A stretch of DNA of 64,000 nt from Paenibacillus oryzisoli (GCF_001653565.1 NZ_LYPB01000076.1:235628-299627); one strand, 5' to 3'; counted from the stretch's first letter, positions 50,789 through 59,612 are shown. Notes: generated by a model from the sequence alone, not told the origin. Numbers and translations: made by a program.

Positions 50789-52462
50789 TTACTTCGTTAT
50801 AAACACATTATCCATATACAAAATGCCTGTAGTATCACCAGCTACGCCAACTTTCAACCGGCTGACGTCAGACGCTGCTGAATTTTTGAAGCCCAATTGA
50901 TTGGCTATTTTCGCGCCATTAACATAGAGGTCGAATTTTTTGGTGTCGGTATTCAGGATGACTTTAATATCATACCAGCTGCCAGTGGTGATCGGTTCGA
51001 TACTCGAAAGCGTGGTTGCGCCATCATACACCTTGATGTAATTTCCTTGTAGTCCAATATGCAAGGCTGCTCTGCTCGAGCTGTCGTAGATAATGAAGTC
51101 TTTCCAATTGGCATCCTCTGTCCGCAGAGTGGCTTTGAAGGTCACAATGCCTGTTTGTGGGGTGAACGTTTTCTCGGCAGTGGCAGCATTCGTTGTGCTG
51201 GTTTTATTGATTTTCATGCTTCGATCAGGACCGGTTGCAAGTCCTACTGTTGGGACGTTCTGCACGGTAACAGTGCCCCCAGTAGTCACCGTCGTCCAGT
51301 TGGAGGGGGAGACTCCCGCAGCCGAGTAGCCATTCATAGCATCCTTGAAAATAATACTTTCCGAAAAGAGCGTTCTTCCGAGCGTTGGAACTTCATCCCT
51401 GGTGATCGTAACGGCATTACTATAAAAAGTTTGGATCGTGTACGTGTCATTGCCAGGTCCATTCGCAGCGGGGTATCCATAGAATTGATTGTCTGCCCAA
51501 CCAATTGCCCACGTGAGAAACCAGGTGTAATCAAAGTTTGACTGAACAGCAGATTCCAAAGGGAGCAAACCGACTTCGGACAAACCGTAACGTTTATTGC
51601 CTAGAACAGAGGCTAACTCACTGTTTCCATTTGTGAATTTGGCATCTCCACGTGCTTGCGTATAGATGTCAGCCCCACCGAGATCTACGTAGGAGGAACC
51701 TGGGTAATGATTGCTGGTAACGGCATTGTTATCATCACGTCCTGGAGCCCACACCCATAGGAGGTTGTTCAATCCATGATAGTTGGTGTAGCGATCGTAC
51801 ATATTTTGCCATAATTTTTTGTAACTTGCTGCTGACTTGCCGCCCCACCAGAAGCCGATATTCATCTCGTGATAGGGCCGCCATAGTACGACAACGCCTT
51901 GATCCCGAAGCGATTTCAAATAGCCCGCCATCGTATCAATATGCGCTAACCATTTGTTATACAAGGTCGTTCCAGGGGTTGTAAGCAAGTCGAAATCCGC
52001 TTGTGACATGGAACTGATTACACTATTCCAACCACCTGCATCTGCTGTGGTATCCAAGGGGTTCGTCTCATGCCAAGAAAGGGTGACAAGACCGCCCTTC
52101 TTCCAATAATCTGTCGCATGATCGACAATGAAGGATCGCCATTTGGCGAGATCGGCAGCGTTTGTTACATTGTAAAGCAGATCATAACCAATCATCGCTG
52201 GATATTTACCCGTTACATTATAGAGGTGATCGGTCTCTAAGTAGCCATAGTTTTGCCCTCTTACGTATTGTCCGGAGATGATTTGGTTGTTCGTTTGGAC
52301 GGTATCAAAATAATTCAATACATTTTGTACAGCTTGTGTCGCATTAGGATTAACAGGGGTTGCGGCATAGGCAGAAGTTCCACCTAACCAGGGTAAGCAG
52401 GAACCGAGAAGAGCAACAATGAGTGCAGCGACTACCAATTTGGACAAACGTATTTTTCGCAT
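50789..52462 (-). CDS. Secreted GH26 beta-mannanase with C-terminal accessory domain
   Basis: A 557-residue exported enzyme: signal peptide about 1-33 (ending AYA), GH26 catalytic domain about 40-360, accessory beta-sandwich about 375-557. The acid/base Glu is in VLWRPYHEMN and the nucleophile Glu in YGLSEVG, both as in GH26 endo-1,4-beta-mannanases, with further typical GQYVRGQ and WAPGRDD segments. The C-terminal domain (WYDIKVILNTDTKKFDLYVNG, ending YMDNVFITK) is the type also found in the two beta-helix proteins. The start at 52462 follows AAGGAGG. It cleaves mannan outside the cell. No mannan transport genes adjoin it. Confidence 0.92.
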   Translation of the reverse strand: MRKIRLSKLVVAALIVALLGSCLPWLGGTSAYAATPVNPNATQAVQNVLNYFDTVQTNNQIISGQYVRGQNYGYLETDHLYNVTGKYPAMIGYDLLYNVTNAADLAKWRSFIVDHATDYWKKGGLVTLSWHETNPLDTTADAGGWNSVISSMSQADFDLLTTPGTTLYNKWLAHIDTMAGYLKSLRDQGVVVLWRPYHEMNIGFWWGGKSAASYKKLWQNMYDRYTNYHGLNNLLWVWAPGRDDNNAVTSNHYPGSSYVDLGGADIYTQARGDAKFTNGNSELASVLGNKRYGLSEVGLLPLESAVQSNFDYTWFLTWAIGWADNQFYGYPAANGPGNDTYTIQTFYSNAVTITRDEVPTLGRTLFSESIIFKDAMNGYSAAGVSPSNWTTVTTGGTVTVQNVPTVGLATGPDRSMKINKTSTTNAATAEKTFTPQTGIVTFKATLRTEDANWKDFIIYDSSSRAALHIGLQGNYIKVYDGATTLSSIEPITTGSWYDIKVILNTDTKKFDLYVNGAKIANQLGFKNSAASDVSRLKVGVAGDTTGILYMDNVFITK

Positions 52463-52744
52463 TATTCATTTCCTCCTTGATGATGTTTGAGTACGGTGTG
52501 TCTTTATGATCGTATGGCTTCTAAACGTCCCTCCTTCTATGCAGATGGTAATATTGTAAATGCTTTCAGGAGCAGCGTAGTCTGATTTTTTTGGCAACTA
52601 GTTATGGATCTTCGGATGTTAGCTTACGAGTGTAATGAAAAATTCAGTCTACGTTGTTTGAATCTAGGCTTGACATTCCTGTGAATCCCTTGTAATATAT
52701 TGAAAAATTCATATCGAAATATTAATGAATGGGACAGTAATTCC
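52463..52744. other. Spacer between divergent mannanase and argS leader
   Basis: No gene seen. It must contain the mannanase promoter (reverse strand) and the argS promoter. TTGACA at 52671-52676, a 21-bp gap and TATATT at 52698 is the closest match for the latter, with poor spacing. Confidence 0.3.
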
Positions 52745-52955
52745 TAACAGACAGTCACAGCGAGCCGGGTCAGTGTAAGCCGGTACGGATGTTGAGAATG
52801 AAACGGACCCAGGAAATGGTTTGCCGAAAATGGAGTAGGTAAATCCGGTCTGCCGACCGTTACGAAGCAGAGGGGTTAAACTAGAGGTTTAACACTTAGA
52901 GTGGTACCGCGGGAATTTATAGCTCTCGTCTCTTTCTTAGAGACGGGGGCTTTTT
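52745..52955 (+). promoter_or_regulatory. T-box leader controlling argS
   Basis: Stem I opens with AGCGAGCCGGGT (52759). The antiterminator contains the T-box AGTGGTACCGCGGG (52899-52912), whose bulge pairs with the uncharged tRNA 3' end. A terminator AGCTCTCGTCTCT / AGAGACGGGGGCT plus five T (52921-52955) follows. With argS downstream the sensed tRNA should be tRNA-Arg. A CGG triplet before the closing GACCC of stem I (about 52803) is a possible specifier, not certain. The stem I region is short compared with classical Bacillus leaders. Confidence 0.92.
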
Positions 52956-52987
52956 ATATTTTCTGAAAAAGACAGGAGAGACACGCT

Positions 52988-54700
52988 ATGTTAAATTATA
53001 AGCTGCATTTTGCAAAGAAAATCTCATCGTTACTTGCTGGTATCGAAGCTCAAGACATTATGGCATGGATGGAATATCCAGCGAATTCGGATCAAGGCGA
53101 TCTATCTTTACCCTGCTTTCGTTTAAGCAAAACTTTAAGTAAATCACCACAAGCTATTGCTGAAGAGTTAAAAGCTGCGCTCGAAGTCGAACACATTGAT
53201 CATCTGGAAGCTGTATCTGGTTATCTGAACATTTATCTCAACAAATCGATGTTTGTGGAGACTCTTATTCGTCACATAAGTCATTCTGGAGAACGTTATG
53301 GATCTCAGAATTTGGGTCAAGGTAAAACGGTAGTGATCGACTATTCGTCTCCTAATATTGCGAAGCCATTTCACGTTGGACATTTGAGATCTACCGTCAT
53401 CGGGAATGCGATTTATCAAATCCATACCTTTCTTGGATATAGATGTGTGGGGATTAATCATTTAGGCGATTGGGGGACACAGTTCGGGAAGCTGATAGTA
53501 GCCTACCAATTGTGGGGAAGCAAGGAGGCTGTGAACGAAAGAGCGATCGATGAGCTTCTTGAATTGTATGTGAAATTTCATGATGAGGCTGAGGAAGACC
53601 CAACGCTAGAAGATCAAGCTAGATCTTGGTTTACCAAAATGGAGCATGGTGATCAGGAAGCACTCGCGTTGTGGCAATGGTTTGTGGAGATAAGCCTCGC
53701 GGAATTTCAGAAGATTTATAAACTACTTGGCGTGCAATTCGATGCATATCAAGGGGAAAGTTTCTACAATGATAAGATGGAGCCCGTCATTCAGGAGTTG
53801 AAGGAGAAACAGCTTGTGGAAGAAGATGAGGGTGCTCTGTTAGTAAGGCTAGATGAATTTGGCATGGCTCCAGCATTAATGTTAAAGAAAGATGGCAGTT
53901 CTCTGTATCACACACGTGACCTGGCGGCAGCTGTATATCGTGCAGAGAAGTACGATTTTGATAAATTGATTTATGTGACGGATTATGCTCAAAATCTTCA
54001 TTTTCAGCAGCTATTTAAGGTTGTTGAATTAATGGGTTACACGTGGTTCTCGAAGCTTGAACATGTCGCATTTGGCCGTGTGAGTATTGAAGGAGGGAGT
54101 TTATCGACACGCAAAGGCAATGTGATTAGACTGGAAAACGTACTGGAGCAAGCGGTTCAGAAAATAAGCGATGTCATTGATGCGAGAAACCCAGGATTAG
54201 TGAATAAAGCGAAAGTTGCTGAGAAGGTTGGCATAGGGGCTGTGATATTTAACGATTTGAGTGCAAATCGTATCAAAGATATTGATTTCTCCTGGGAGGA
54301 TGCACTTAATTTCGATGGTGAGACAGGGCCTTATGTACAGTATACCTATGCAAGAACGTGCAGTGTGTTGAAGAAAGCGCAATTGCATGAGAGAGATGAG
54401 ATACACGACATTGAAATAGATGGCACTTGTTTGCAAAATACCGAGGCGATTGCAGTCGTCAAAATGCTTTATTTATTTACCGAAAGAGTAGAACAAGCAA
54501 TGGTAAAGCTGGAACCTTCTATCGTATCACGTTATCTCATAGATCTCGCACAAGCATTTAACCGTTTTTATCACGCATGTTATATCTTGGTGGACGATAA
54601 GCAGGTACGTGAAGCGCGTCTTGCTCTCGTGAAATGTGTTCAAACGACGTTGCAGAACGGCATGAAACTTATTGGTTTACAGGCTCCAGAAGAAATTTAA
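52988..54700 (+). CDS. argS: Arginyl-tRNA synthetase
   Basis: A 570-residue class I aminoacyl-tRNA synthetase. The N-terminal Add-1 domain (1-100) is followed by SSPNIAKPFHVGHLRST containing the HIGH-equivalent HVGH. The KMSKS-equivalent is STRKGN, and a C-terminal DALR anticodon-binding domain follows (from GPYVQYTYART). ATG 52988 is 8 bases after AGGAGAG. Because many Firmicutes argS genes are not T-box controlled, this one may be a second, regulated copy. Confidence 0.94.
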   Translation: MLNYKLHFAKKISSLLAGIEAQDIMAWMEYPANSDQGDLSLPCFRLSKTLSKSPQAIAEELKAALEVEHIDHLEAVSGYLNIYLNKSMFVETLIRHISHSGERYGSQNLGQGKTVVIDYSSPNIAKPFHVGHLRSTVIGNAIYQIHTFLGYRCVGINHLGDWGTQFGKLIVAYQLWGSKEAVNERAIDELLELYVKFHDEAEEDPTLEDQARSWFTKMEHGDQEALALWQWFVEISLAEFQKIYKLLGVQFDAYQGESFYNDKMEPVIQELKEKQLVEEDEGALLVRLDEFGMAPALMLKKDGSSLYHTRDLAAAVYRAEKYDFDKLIYVTDYAQNLHFQQLFKVVELMGYTWFSKLEHVAFGRVSIEGGSLSTRKGNVIRLENVLEQAVQKISDVIDARNPGLVNKAKVAEKVGIGAVIFNDLSANRIKDIDFSWEDALNFDGETGPYVQYTYARTCSVLKKAQLHERDEIHDIEIDGTCLQNTEAIAVVKMLYLFTERVEQAMVKLEPSIVSRYLIDLAQAFNRFYHACYILVDDKQVREARLALVKCVQTTLQNGMKLIGLQAPEEI

Positions 54701-54702
54701 TA

Positions 54703-54719
54703 CCATTAATTATTAATGG
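54703..54719. repeat. Perfect palindrome after argS
   Basis: CCATTAAT-T-ATTAATGG, 8-bp arms around one base, 3 bases after the argS stop. No T run; could be an operator for the CapA gene or a weak terminator. Confidence 0.5.
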
Positions 54720-54834
54720 GGTAAAATGTATATTTCGACCATATGAATTGGTAAAAAACCTCATTCATGAGAGATTTTCTTAGGGGAATACTAATTGGCA
54801 ACACAAGGTTTAACCCCTAAGGAGCTGGTTAATC

Positions 54835-56046
54835 GTGTTTAAGCGTATGGCTGCACTTGTTTCGACATGCTTATTGGCAAGCGGATGCTTAGGAAGTACC
54901 TCTACGCCTAAAGAAGATACAAGGATCGAAGCGAAGCAAATTGCTCCTCTGGTCCAAGAGGGGTCTACGCCGAGACAGTCCTTTCCCCCTTATCCTTTGA
55001 CCTCAAAGATGCAAGAAGAAGCAGAAACGAAAACCACTCGGGTGAAGCTTGCTGCAATCGGGGATATTCTCATCCATGATAAAGTTTATATAGACGCAAA
55101 GCAGAAAGATGGCACGTATAATTTTGATCGTATCTTCGCGTGTGTAACGAACGAATTACAAGCCCCGGATATCCTTGTTGCTAATCAAGAAACGATGATT
55201 GGCGGCAAGGAACTGAGGTTATCGAGCTATCCTTCATTTAACAGCCCTCATGAAATTGGAGATGCCTTGAAGTTAGCAGGAGTTGACATAGTTACGGTTG
55301 CCAATAATCATGCGCTTGATCGAGGGGAAAAGGTGATACAAAGTGCGCTCACCTATTGGGATACGCTCGGAATTCCTTACACGGGTTCATTTAAATCTCA
55401 GAATGACCGAGATAGGATACGAACGGTCACGAAAAATGAGATTACGTTCTCCTTCTTGAGTTACACTTATGGGACGAATGGCATTCCTACACCAAAGGGA
55501 AAACCGTTCTTAATCAATCGAATCGATGATTCGCAAATTCGTACGGATGTGGAACAAGCCAAGCGATTGTCTGATGTTATCGTGGTTGCCCTCCATTGGG
55601 GGAACGAATATCAACGATTTCCAGATGTTAATCAAACAAGTCTTGCTCGAAAGCTAGCCGACATGGGGGTTCACATCATCATTGGGAACCATCCGCATGT
55701 GCTGCAGCCTCCCGCATGGATAGAAGGAAAACAAGGGCATCGAACCTTTGTTGTCTACTCACTGGGTAATTTTTTATCGGCTCAAATCAACTTGTATAAG
55801 CAAATTGGTGGAATGGCCACCATTGATGTGGTGAAAACCACGAACAAGGAAACCAAGAAGATTGAGCTCTTGATGCCAGGATTTCTCCCTACCTATACGC
55901 ATAGTCTGCAAGGACGTCATTTCCAAATTATATCCATGGATAGGTTAACCAATGAGCAACTTATTCATGCCAACTCTCATTATGAAAGTATAAAAAAACA
56001 TATGCGAACGAACATCCCGGAACTACATATCATGACATCTTCATAA
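54835..56046 (+). CDS. CapA-family lipoprotein (poly-gamma-glutamate synthesis-like)
   Basis: A 403-residue lipoprotein (lipobox LLASGC) with a CapA/PgsA metallophosphatase-like domain from about 65: LAAIGDILIHDKVY, DILVANQETMIGG, VANNHALDRGEKV, VALHWGNEYQRFP and IIGNHPHVLQPPAW are the family motifs. Stand-alone CapA proteins are common and are not always tied to polyglutamate capsules; no pgsBCA partners are here. The start is GTG 54835, with AAGGAG about 10 bases upstream. It acts at the outer face of the membrane. Confidence 0.88.
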   Translation: MFKRMAALVSTCLLASGCLGSTSTPKEDTRIEAKQIAPLVQEGSTPRQSFPPYPLTSKMQEEAETKTTRVKLAAIGDILIHDKVYIDAKQKDGTYNFDRIFACVTNELQAPDILVANQETMIGGKELRLSSYPSFNSPHEIGDALKLAGVDIVTVANNHALDRGEKVIQSALTYWDTLGIPYTGSFKSQNDRDRIRTVTKNEITFSFLSYTYGTNGIPTPKGKPFLINRIDDSQIRTDVEQAKRLSDVIVVALHWGNEYQRFPDVNQTSLARKLADMGVHIIIGNHPHVLQPPAWIEGKQGHRTFVVYSLGNFLSAQINLYKQIGGMATIDVVKTTNKETKKIELLMPGFLPTYTHSLQGRHFQIISMDRLTNEQLIHANSHYESIKKHMRTNIPELHIMTSS

Positions 56047-56051
56047 GAAAA

Positions 56052-56092
56052 CGCAAACACCGCTCCTGCTTAGCAGGGCGGTGTTTGTTTTC
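56052..56092. terminator. Strong bidirectional terminator
   Basis: Perfect stem CAAACACCGC / GCGGTGTTTG (with inner stem TCCTGC/GCAGG), flanked by A and T runs; shared by the CapA gene and the leftward gene at 56100. Confidence 0.92.
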
Positions 56093-56099
56093 GTATCAA

Positions 56100-56414
56100 T
56101 TACAACGAAGAATCATCTTGTTGAGTCGATTTAGCAAGATTTAGCTTCAAAGTAGTTTTCTTTGCTGCTAGTTCTCTCGCGATATCTTTTTGCAGACGAT
56201 CACTCGTTTTAGTCTCTTCTTTTAATTTCGCCACGCGTGACAATTTGCTGCTCAAATCACTATGGGATTGGCTTAGTTTCATATCTCGCTCAATCTGCTT
56301 CATTTTGGCTTGAGCTTTTTCACTCTTTTTCTTCTCGTTAACTTGCTTGGCTTCAAGATCAGCAATTTCCTTTGTTAACTGAGAAACAATTGTTTTCGTA
56401 AAACTAATGGCCAT
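56100..56414 (-). CDS. Small coiled-coil protein
   Basis: A 104-residue highly charged protein, nearly all helix with heptad pattern (TKEIADLEAKQVNEKKKSEK, then QIERDMKLSQSHSDL). ATG 56414 (MAISFTKTIV) is preferred over 56438 because GGGGTG lies upstream at the right spacing. No family recognised; it could be a chaperone-like or stress coil. Monocistronic, leftward. Confidence 0.6.
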   Translation of the reverse strand: MAISFTKTIVSQLTKEIADLEAKQVNEKKKSEKAQAKMKQIERDMKLSQSHSDLSSKLSRVAKLKEETKTSDRLQKDIARELAAKKTTLKLNLAKSTQQDDSSL

Positions 56415-56511
56415 TCTTACACCCCGTATCCATGTCATGTAGCTGAGACATTATTCTACTATAAAAGGGTGAGTTAAGCGAGAAATACCTCTATTACTTA
56501 TCCTCTAATCG

Positions 56512-56685
56512 TTATTTCCATCCTTTTGCGGATATGGTTTGTTTTTTTCGATTGAAAATCCGCTTGAACAAGCTGACATTCTTTTTACGTCTGAGAGTGA
56601 GTCGAACACCTTCGATAAGCAGCAAAGACCTTAATGAATCGCGGCGATTTAGTGTGTGTAATCTTTTGATAAACTGCGCGTCCAT
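56512..56685 (-). CDS. Small basic protein of unknown function
   Basis: A 57-residue strongly basic protein (many Arg/Lys, for example RLTLRRKKN and RIFNRKKQ). ATG 56685 is 9 bases after GGGAGG; ATG 56694 touches it. A nucleic-acid-binding or membrane-associated role is possible but not shown. Confidence 0.5.
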   Translation of the reverse strand: MDAQFIKRLHTLNRRDSLRSLLLIEGVRLTLRRKKNVSLFKRIFNRKKQTISAKGWK

Positions 56686-57083
56686 GTCGATCATCCTCCC
56701 AAATGTTTACACAATAGTTATGAACCATTCGTTCTTACCTAAGTCTATTATAAATTCTGCATGCGAAAATAATTGTCAAACCATAGCTGAGTTTTATGCT
56801 ATTTTTGTCGAAAATGTTTGTGATTTTTTTGGAATTGTGGAATGTTAGTACACTTAAGCGATGAGGAATTTTTGACTCGTCTATCCTTGGAAATCGCGGG
56901 TATATTGCAATGTTTGAATTTTTTAACAAAAAGGTTTACTTTCGCTGACATTCCGCATATAGTTAAATCACGGTGTTTCCTTTGGTAAACTTTTTGTCCC
57001 ACTGGAAACTTTATTTTTGCCCGAAATGTTTCCCTAGGTAAAAATTATTGTAAACAAGCAATTTATAATAGGAGGTCATAGCG
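56686..57083. other. AT-rich intergenic region before the multicopper oxidase operon
   Basis: About 400 bp without a credible gene; short frames on both strands lack ribosome binding sites. It holds the two palindromic operators described separately and a TATAAT at 57063 next to AGGAGG. Very AT-rich, with runs such as GATTTTTTTGG. Confidence 0.5.
56974..57042 (+). promoter_or_regulatory. Two MntR/DtxR-like operator palindromes
   Basis: TGTTTCCTTTGGTAAA (56974-56989) and TGTTTCCCTAGGTAAA (57027-57042) match at 14 of 16 positions and are 53 bp apart, about five helical turns. Each is a two-fold half-site of the form GTTTCCyT facing AGGTAAA. The half-site GTTTCCTT is the right arm of the Bacillus subtilis MntR box as I know it. 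They precede the oxidase-ZIP-TatA operon, so a metal-responsive repressor is the likely ligand. Confidence 0.5.
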
Positions 57084-58133
57084 ATGTTTCAGAAATCAGA
57101 TAAAAAGTTATCGAGACGTAATCTTTTGAAGTTAGGAACGACAGGAGCGTTCGCTGTGTTAGGAAGTGCATTATTGAATCCTTCCTCGTTATTCGGTAGA
57201 CCACCCGTTGCACAAGCACACGATAAACATGAGATTCACCAAGCGATGAAAGAACAATTACATGAGGGAATGAAGCATGGCTATGTCCCGAGCAACGAAA
57301 TCACGGAAGGGTTCAAAGCTGCGCAACATGCGCTGACGGCTTTTGATTATGGCAAAGTGAGTCTGCTACCTGACGGTAGAACGCTTAGGGAATATGAAAT
57401 TGTAGCCTACGAGACCAATGTGGAGATTGCCAAGGGCATCAAGTTTCCAGGATGGACGTTTAATGGCACCATACCTGGTCCTACGATTCGTTGTACTGAA
57501 GGGGATGTTCTTCGCGTGAAGTTTACGAATGGAACCTTGCATCCGCATTCTATTCATTTCCATGGGATGCACCCAACGAATATGGATGGCCTTGAATCTG
57601 TGCTTTCTGGGGATTCTTTTACGTATGAATTCGAAGCCAAACCGGCTGGTATGCACGTCTATCACTGCCATGTGGCTCCGTTAGCCCGACATATTCACAA
57701 AGGTCTCTATGGTAATTTCATCATTGACCCGAAGAAACCAAGAGCTGCTGCAAAGGAATTCAATATGTTGATGAACGGCTATGACCTGGATCTTGATGGA
57801 GAAAATGAAATTTACACCGTGAATGGTTATGCTTTTGCCTATCAGCAGGAACCGATTAAAGTGAAGGCAGGGGAGCTTGTTCGTATTTATTTAAGCAATC
57901 TAACGGAATTTGATTTAATTAATTCCTTTCATCTTCATGCGAATTTCTTCAACTATTATGCAACAGGGGCAGATCCTGAGGCTCGACCAGCGTATACCGA
58001 TACGATTATGCAATGTCAGGGTGAACGTGGGATTCTGGAAATTGTATTTCCCCTGCCTGGGCGGTACATGTTTCATGCGCATCAAAGCGAGTTTGCCGAA
58101 CTAGGTTGGATGGGATTCTTCATAGCTGAATAA
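57084..58133 (+). CDS. Tat-exported two-domain multicopper oxidase
   Basis: A 349-residue oxidase with a twin-arginine signal (SRRNLLKLGTTGAFAVLGSA). After a His-rich N-terminal stretch come two cupredoxin domains, about 90-210 and 220-349. Copper ligands: HPHSIHFHG and HVYHCHVAPLARHIHKGLYG (type 1 Cys/His; the axial Met position reads Leu), and NSFHLHANFF and MFHAHQSEF in domain 2, which has no type-1 Cys. This is the layout of two-domain oxidases and NirK relatives; three-domain laccases are about 500 residues. It would oxidise metal ions or phenols outside the membrane. ATG 57084 follows AGGAGG. Confidence 0.88.
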   Translation: MFQKSDKKLSRRNLLKLGTTGAFAVLGSALLNPSSLFGRPPVAQAHDKHEIHQAMKEQLHEGMKHGYVPSNEITEGFKAAQHALTAFDYGKVSLLPDGRTLREYEIVAYETNVEIAKGIKFPGWTFNGTIPGPTIRCTEGDVLRVKFTNGTLHPHSIHFHGMHPTNMDGLESVLSGDSFTYEFEAKPAGMHVYHCHVAPLARHIHKGLYGNFIIDPKKPRAAAKEFNMLMNGYDLDLDGENEIYTVNGYAFAYQQEPIKVKAGELVRIYLSNLTEFDLINSFHLHANFFNYYATGADPEARPAYTDTIMQCQGERGILEIVFPLPGRYMFHAHQSEFAELGWMGFFIAE

Positions 58134-58153
58134 GAAAGGAGGCGACGTACGAG

Positions 58154-59362
58154 ATGAGTATAAATGAACAAACCACTAAGCCAGCATCTTCATCCAAAAT
58201 AAAATCTATTCTTTGGGGCATTCTGCCATTGATCTTATTGTTAGCCATTATTACAACGATTGCCAAAGTAGGAACCGGGATTGAGAACGAGCCTGCGGCT
58301 CCGATCGAAGTCTTGAATGTTGAGAAAATCACACTGAATGACGACGGTATTCAAGTCAGAGTATTGAATTCTGGCCCAGAGGAAATAACCATCGCTCAAG
58401 TCGTTGTTGATGGCGCATTTTGGAATGCTTCTTTCTCGCCAAGTGATACGTTAAAAAGATTTGAACAGGGCATGATTCACATTCCCTACCCGTGGGTGCA
58501 AGGTGATCCACATGAAGTGAAACTTATCACGTCGAATGGATTAATTTTCATAGGCGAAGTAGCCGCTGCTGCCGCTACACCTGAAGCGAACGGCAAGCTT
58601 TTCTGGCAATATGCGTTAATTGGCTTCTATGTGGGTGTAATCCCAGTAGGGCTAGGCCTCCTATGGTATCCATTTCTCCGTAGATTCTCGGTTAGAGGCA
58701 TGCATGCGATTCTTGCTTTGACCGTTGGTCTGTTGTTCTTCCTTGTCATTGATACCTTTGGTGAAGGTTTTGAGATGGCTGCTGAAGCGCCTGGTGTCTT
58801 CCAAGGTTCGGGGTTAGTATGGTTCGGCGCCTTACTAAGCTGTTTATTCCTCATTGCTGTCGACCAGTCGAACGAGCGTAAATTAAGCAGTGAGTCGTTT
58901 GCTGGAAAGCGCGTCGCGAACAAAATTGCAACAGGCATCGGGCTTCATAATTTCGGTGAAGGTCTAGCGATTGGTTCTGCATTTGCAGTGGGGGAGGCCG
59001 CATTAGGGACGTTCCTGATCATTGGTTTCACCCTGCACAACATTACAGAAGGGGTTGGTATTGCAGCTCCACTGCTGAAAGAACGGCCATCATGGAAAAC
59101 ATTCGTCAAATTAGCCTTAATTGCCGGAGGACCTGCTATAATAGGTACATGGGCTGGAGGTTTCATATTTAACGATACGCTTGCTGCTCTGTTCTTCGGT
59201 ATCGGTGCTGGTGCGATTCTGCAGGTCATTTACGTTATTTCCAAAATGATTCTGAAAGAGTCTGAGAAGAAAGGCCTATCTCCGGTTTCATGGTTAAATT
59301 TCAGTGGTCTCACAGCAGGGATATTAATTATGTATGTGACTGCGTTAATGGTTAAATTTTAA
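58154..59362 (+). CDS. ZIP-family metal permease with extra N-terminal domain
   Basis: A 402-residue membrane protein. A first helix at about 17-38 is followed by an external beta domain (about 50-140), then the ZIP core of about eight helices. The metal-binding helix motifs HNFGEGLAIG and HNITEGVGIA are intact. ZIP proteins move Zn, Fe or Mn into the cytoplasm. Starts 20 bases after the oxidase, so the two are cotranscribed. The additional external domain is unusual and may receive metal from, or dock, the oxidase. ATG 58154 follows AGGAGGCGA. Confidence 0.85.
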   Translation: MSINEQTTKPASSSKIKSILWGILPLILLLAIITTIAKVGTGIENEPAAPIEVLNVEKITLNDDGIQVRVLNSGPEEITIAQVVVDGAFWNASFSPSDTLKRFEQGMIHIPYPWVQGDPHEVKLITSNGLIFIGEVAAAAATPEANGKLFWQYALIGFYVGVIPVGLGLLWYPFLRRFSVRGMHAILALTVGLLFFLVIDTFGEGFEMAAEAPGVFQGSGLVWFGALLSCLFLIAVDQSNERKLSSESFAGKRVANKIATGIGLHNFGEGLAIGSAFAVGEAALGTFLIIGFTLHNITEGVGIAAPLLKERPSWKTFVKLALIAGGPAIIGTWAGGFIFNDTLAALFFGIGAGAILQVIYVISKMILKESEKKGLSPVSWLNFSGLTAGILIMYVTALMVKF

Positions 59363-59394
59363 GATTGATCCAAGTTGAGAAGGTGGTGATTCAC

Positions 59395-59580
59395 ATGTTA
59401 TCAGGCATTGGCATACCAGGACTTATTGTGATTGTAGGTGTTGCATTACTGTTATTCGGGCCAACGAAACTTCCGCAACTAGGTCGTGCTTTTGGAACGA
59501 CAATCAAGGAGTTTAGACAAGGAACGAAAGGTTTGTTAGAGGACGAAGAGACGAAAGATACGCAGAAAGATACGCATTAA
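59395..59580 (+). CDS. tatA: Tat translocase subunit TatA
   Basis: A 61-residue TatA: short N-terminal membrane helix (GIPGLIVIVGVALLLFGP), the conserved FGPTKLPQLGR hinge, an amphipathic helix, and a charged tail. ATG 59395 behind AGGTGGTGA. Placed third in the operon with a Tat-dependent oxidase, it probably serves as the dedicated translocation subunit, as TatAd does for PhoD in Bacillus subtilis. No tatC is in the window, so a TatC from elsewhere must be used. Confidence 0.93.
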   Translation: MLSGIGIPGLIVIVGVALLLFGPTKLPQLGRAFGTTIKEFRQGTKGLLEDEETKDTQKDTH

Positions 59581-59612
59581 TGATTGCGGAGATAACGGCA
59601 ACGTAGAGCAGG

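Noticed and set aside
51059..51541. 160-codon frame opposite the GH26 gene
   Set aside because: Lies entirely antisense to the mannanase catalytic and accessory domains; composition is that of a shadow frame.
56534..56848. 104-codon frame before the multicopper oxidase
   Set aside because: Covers the small basic gene antisense and an AT-rich spacer; no ribosome binding site.
57084..58133. Copper nitrite reductase NirK
   Set aside because: Axial Met and the domain-2 catalytic pattern differ, no nir or nor genes nearby, and the ZIP/TatA context favours metal handling.
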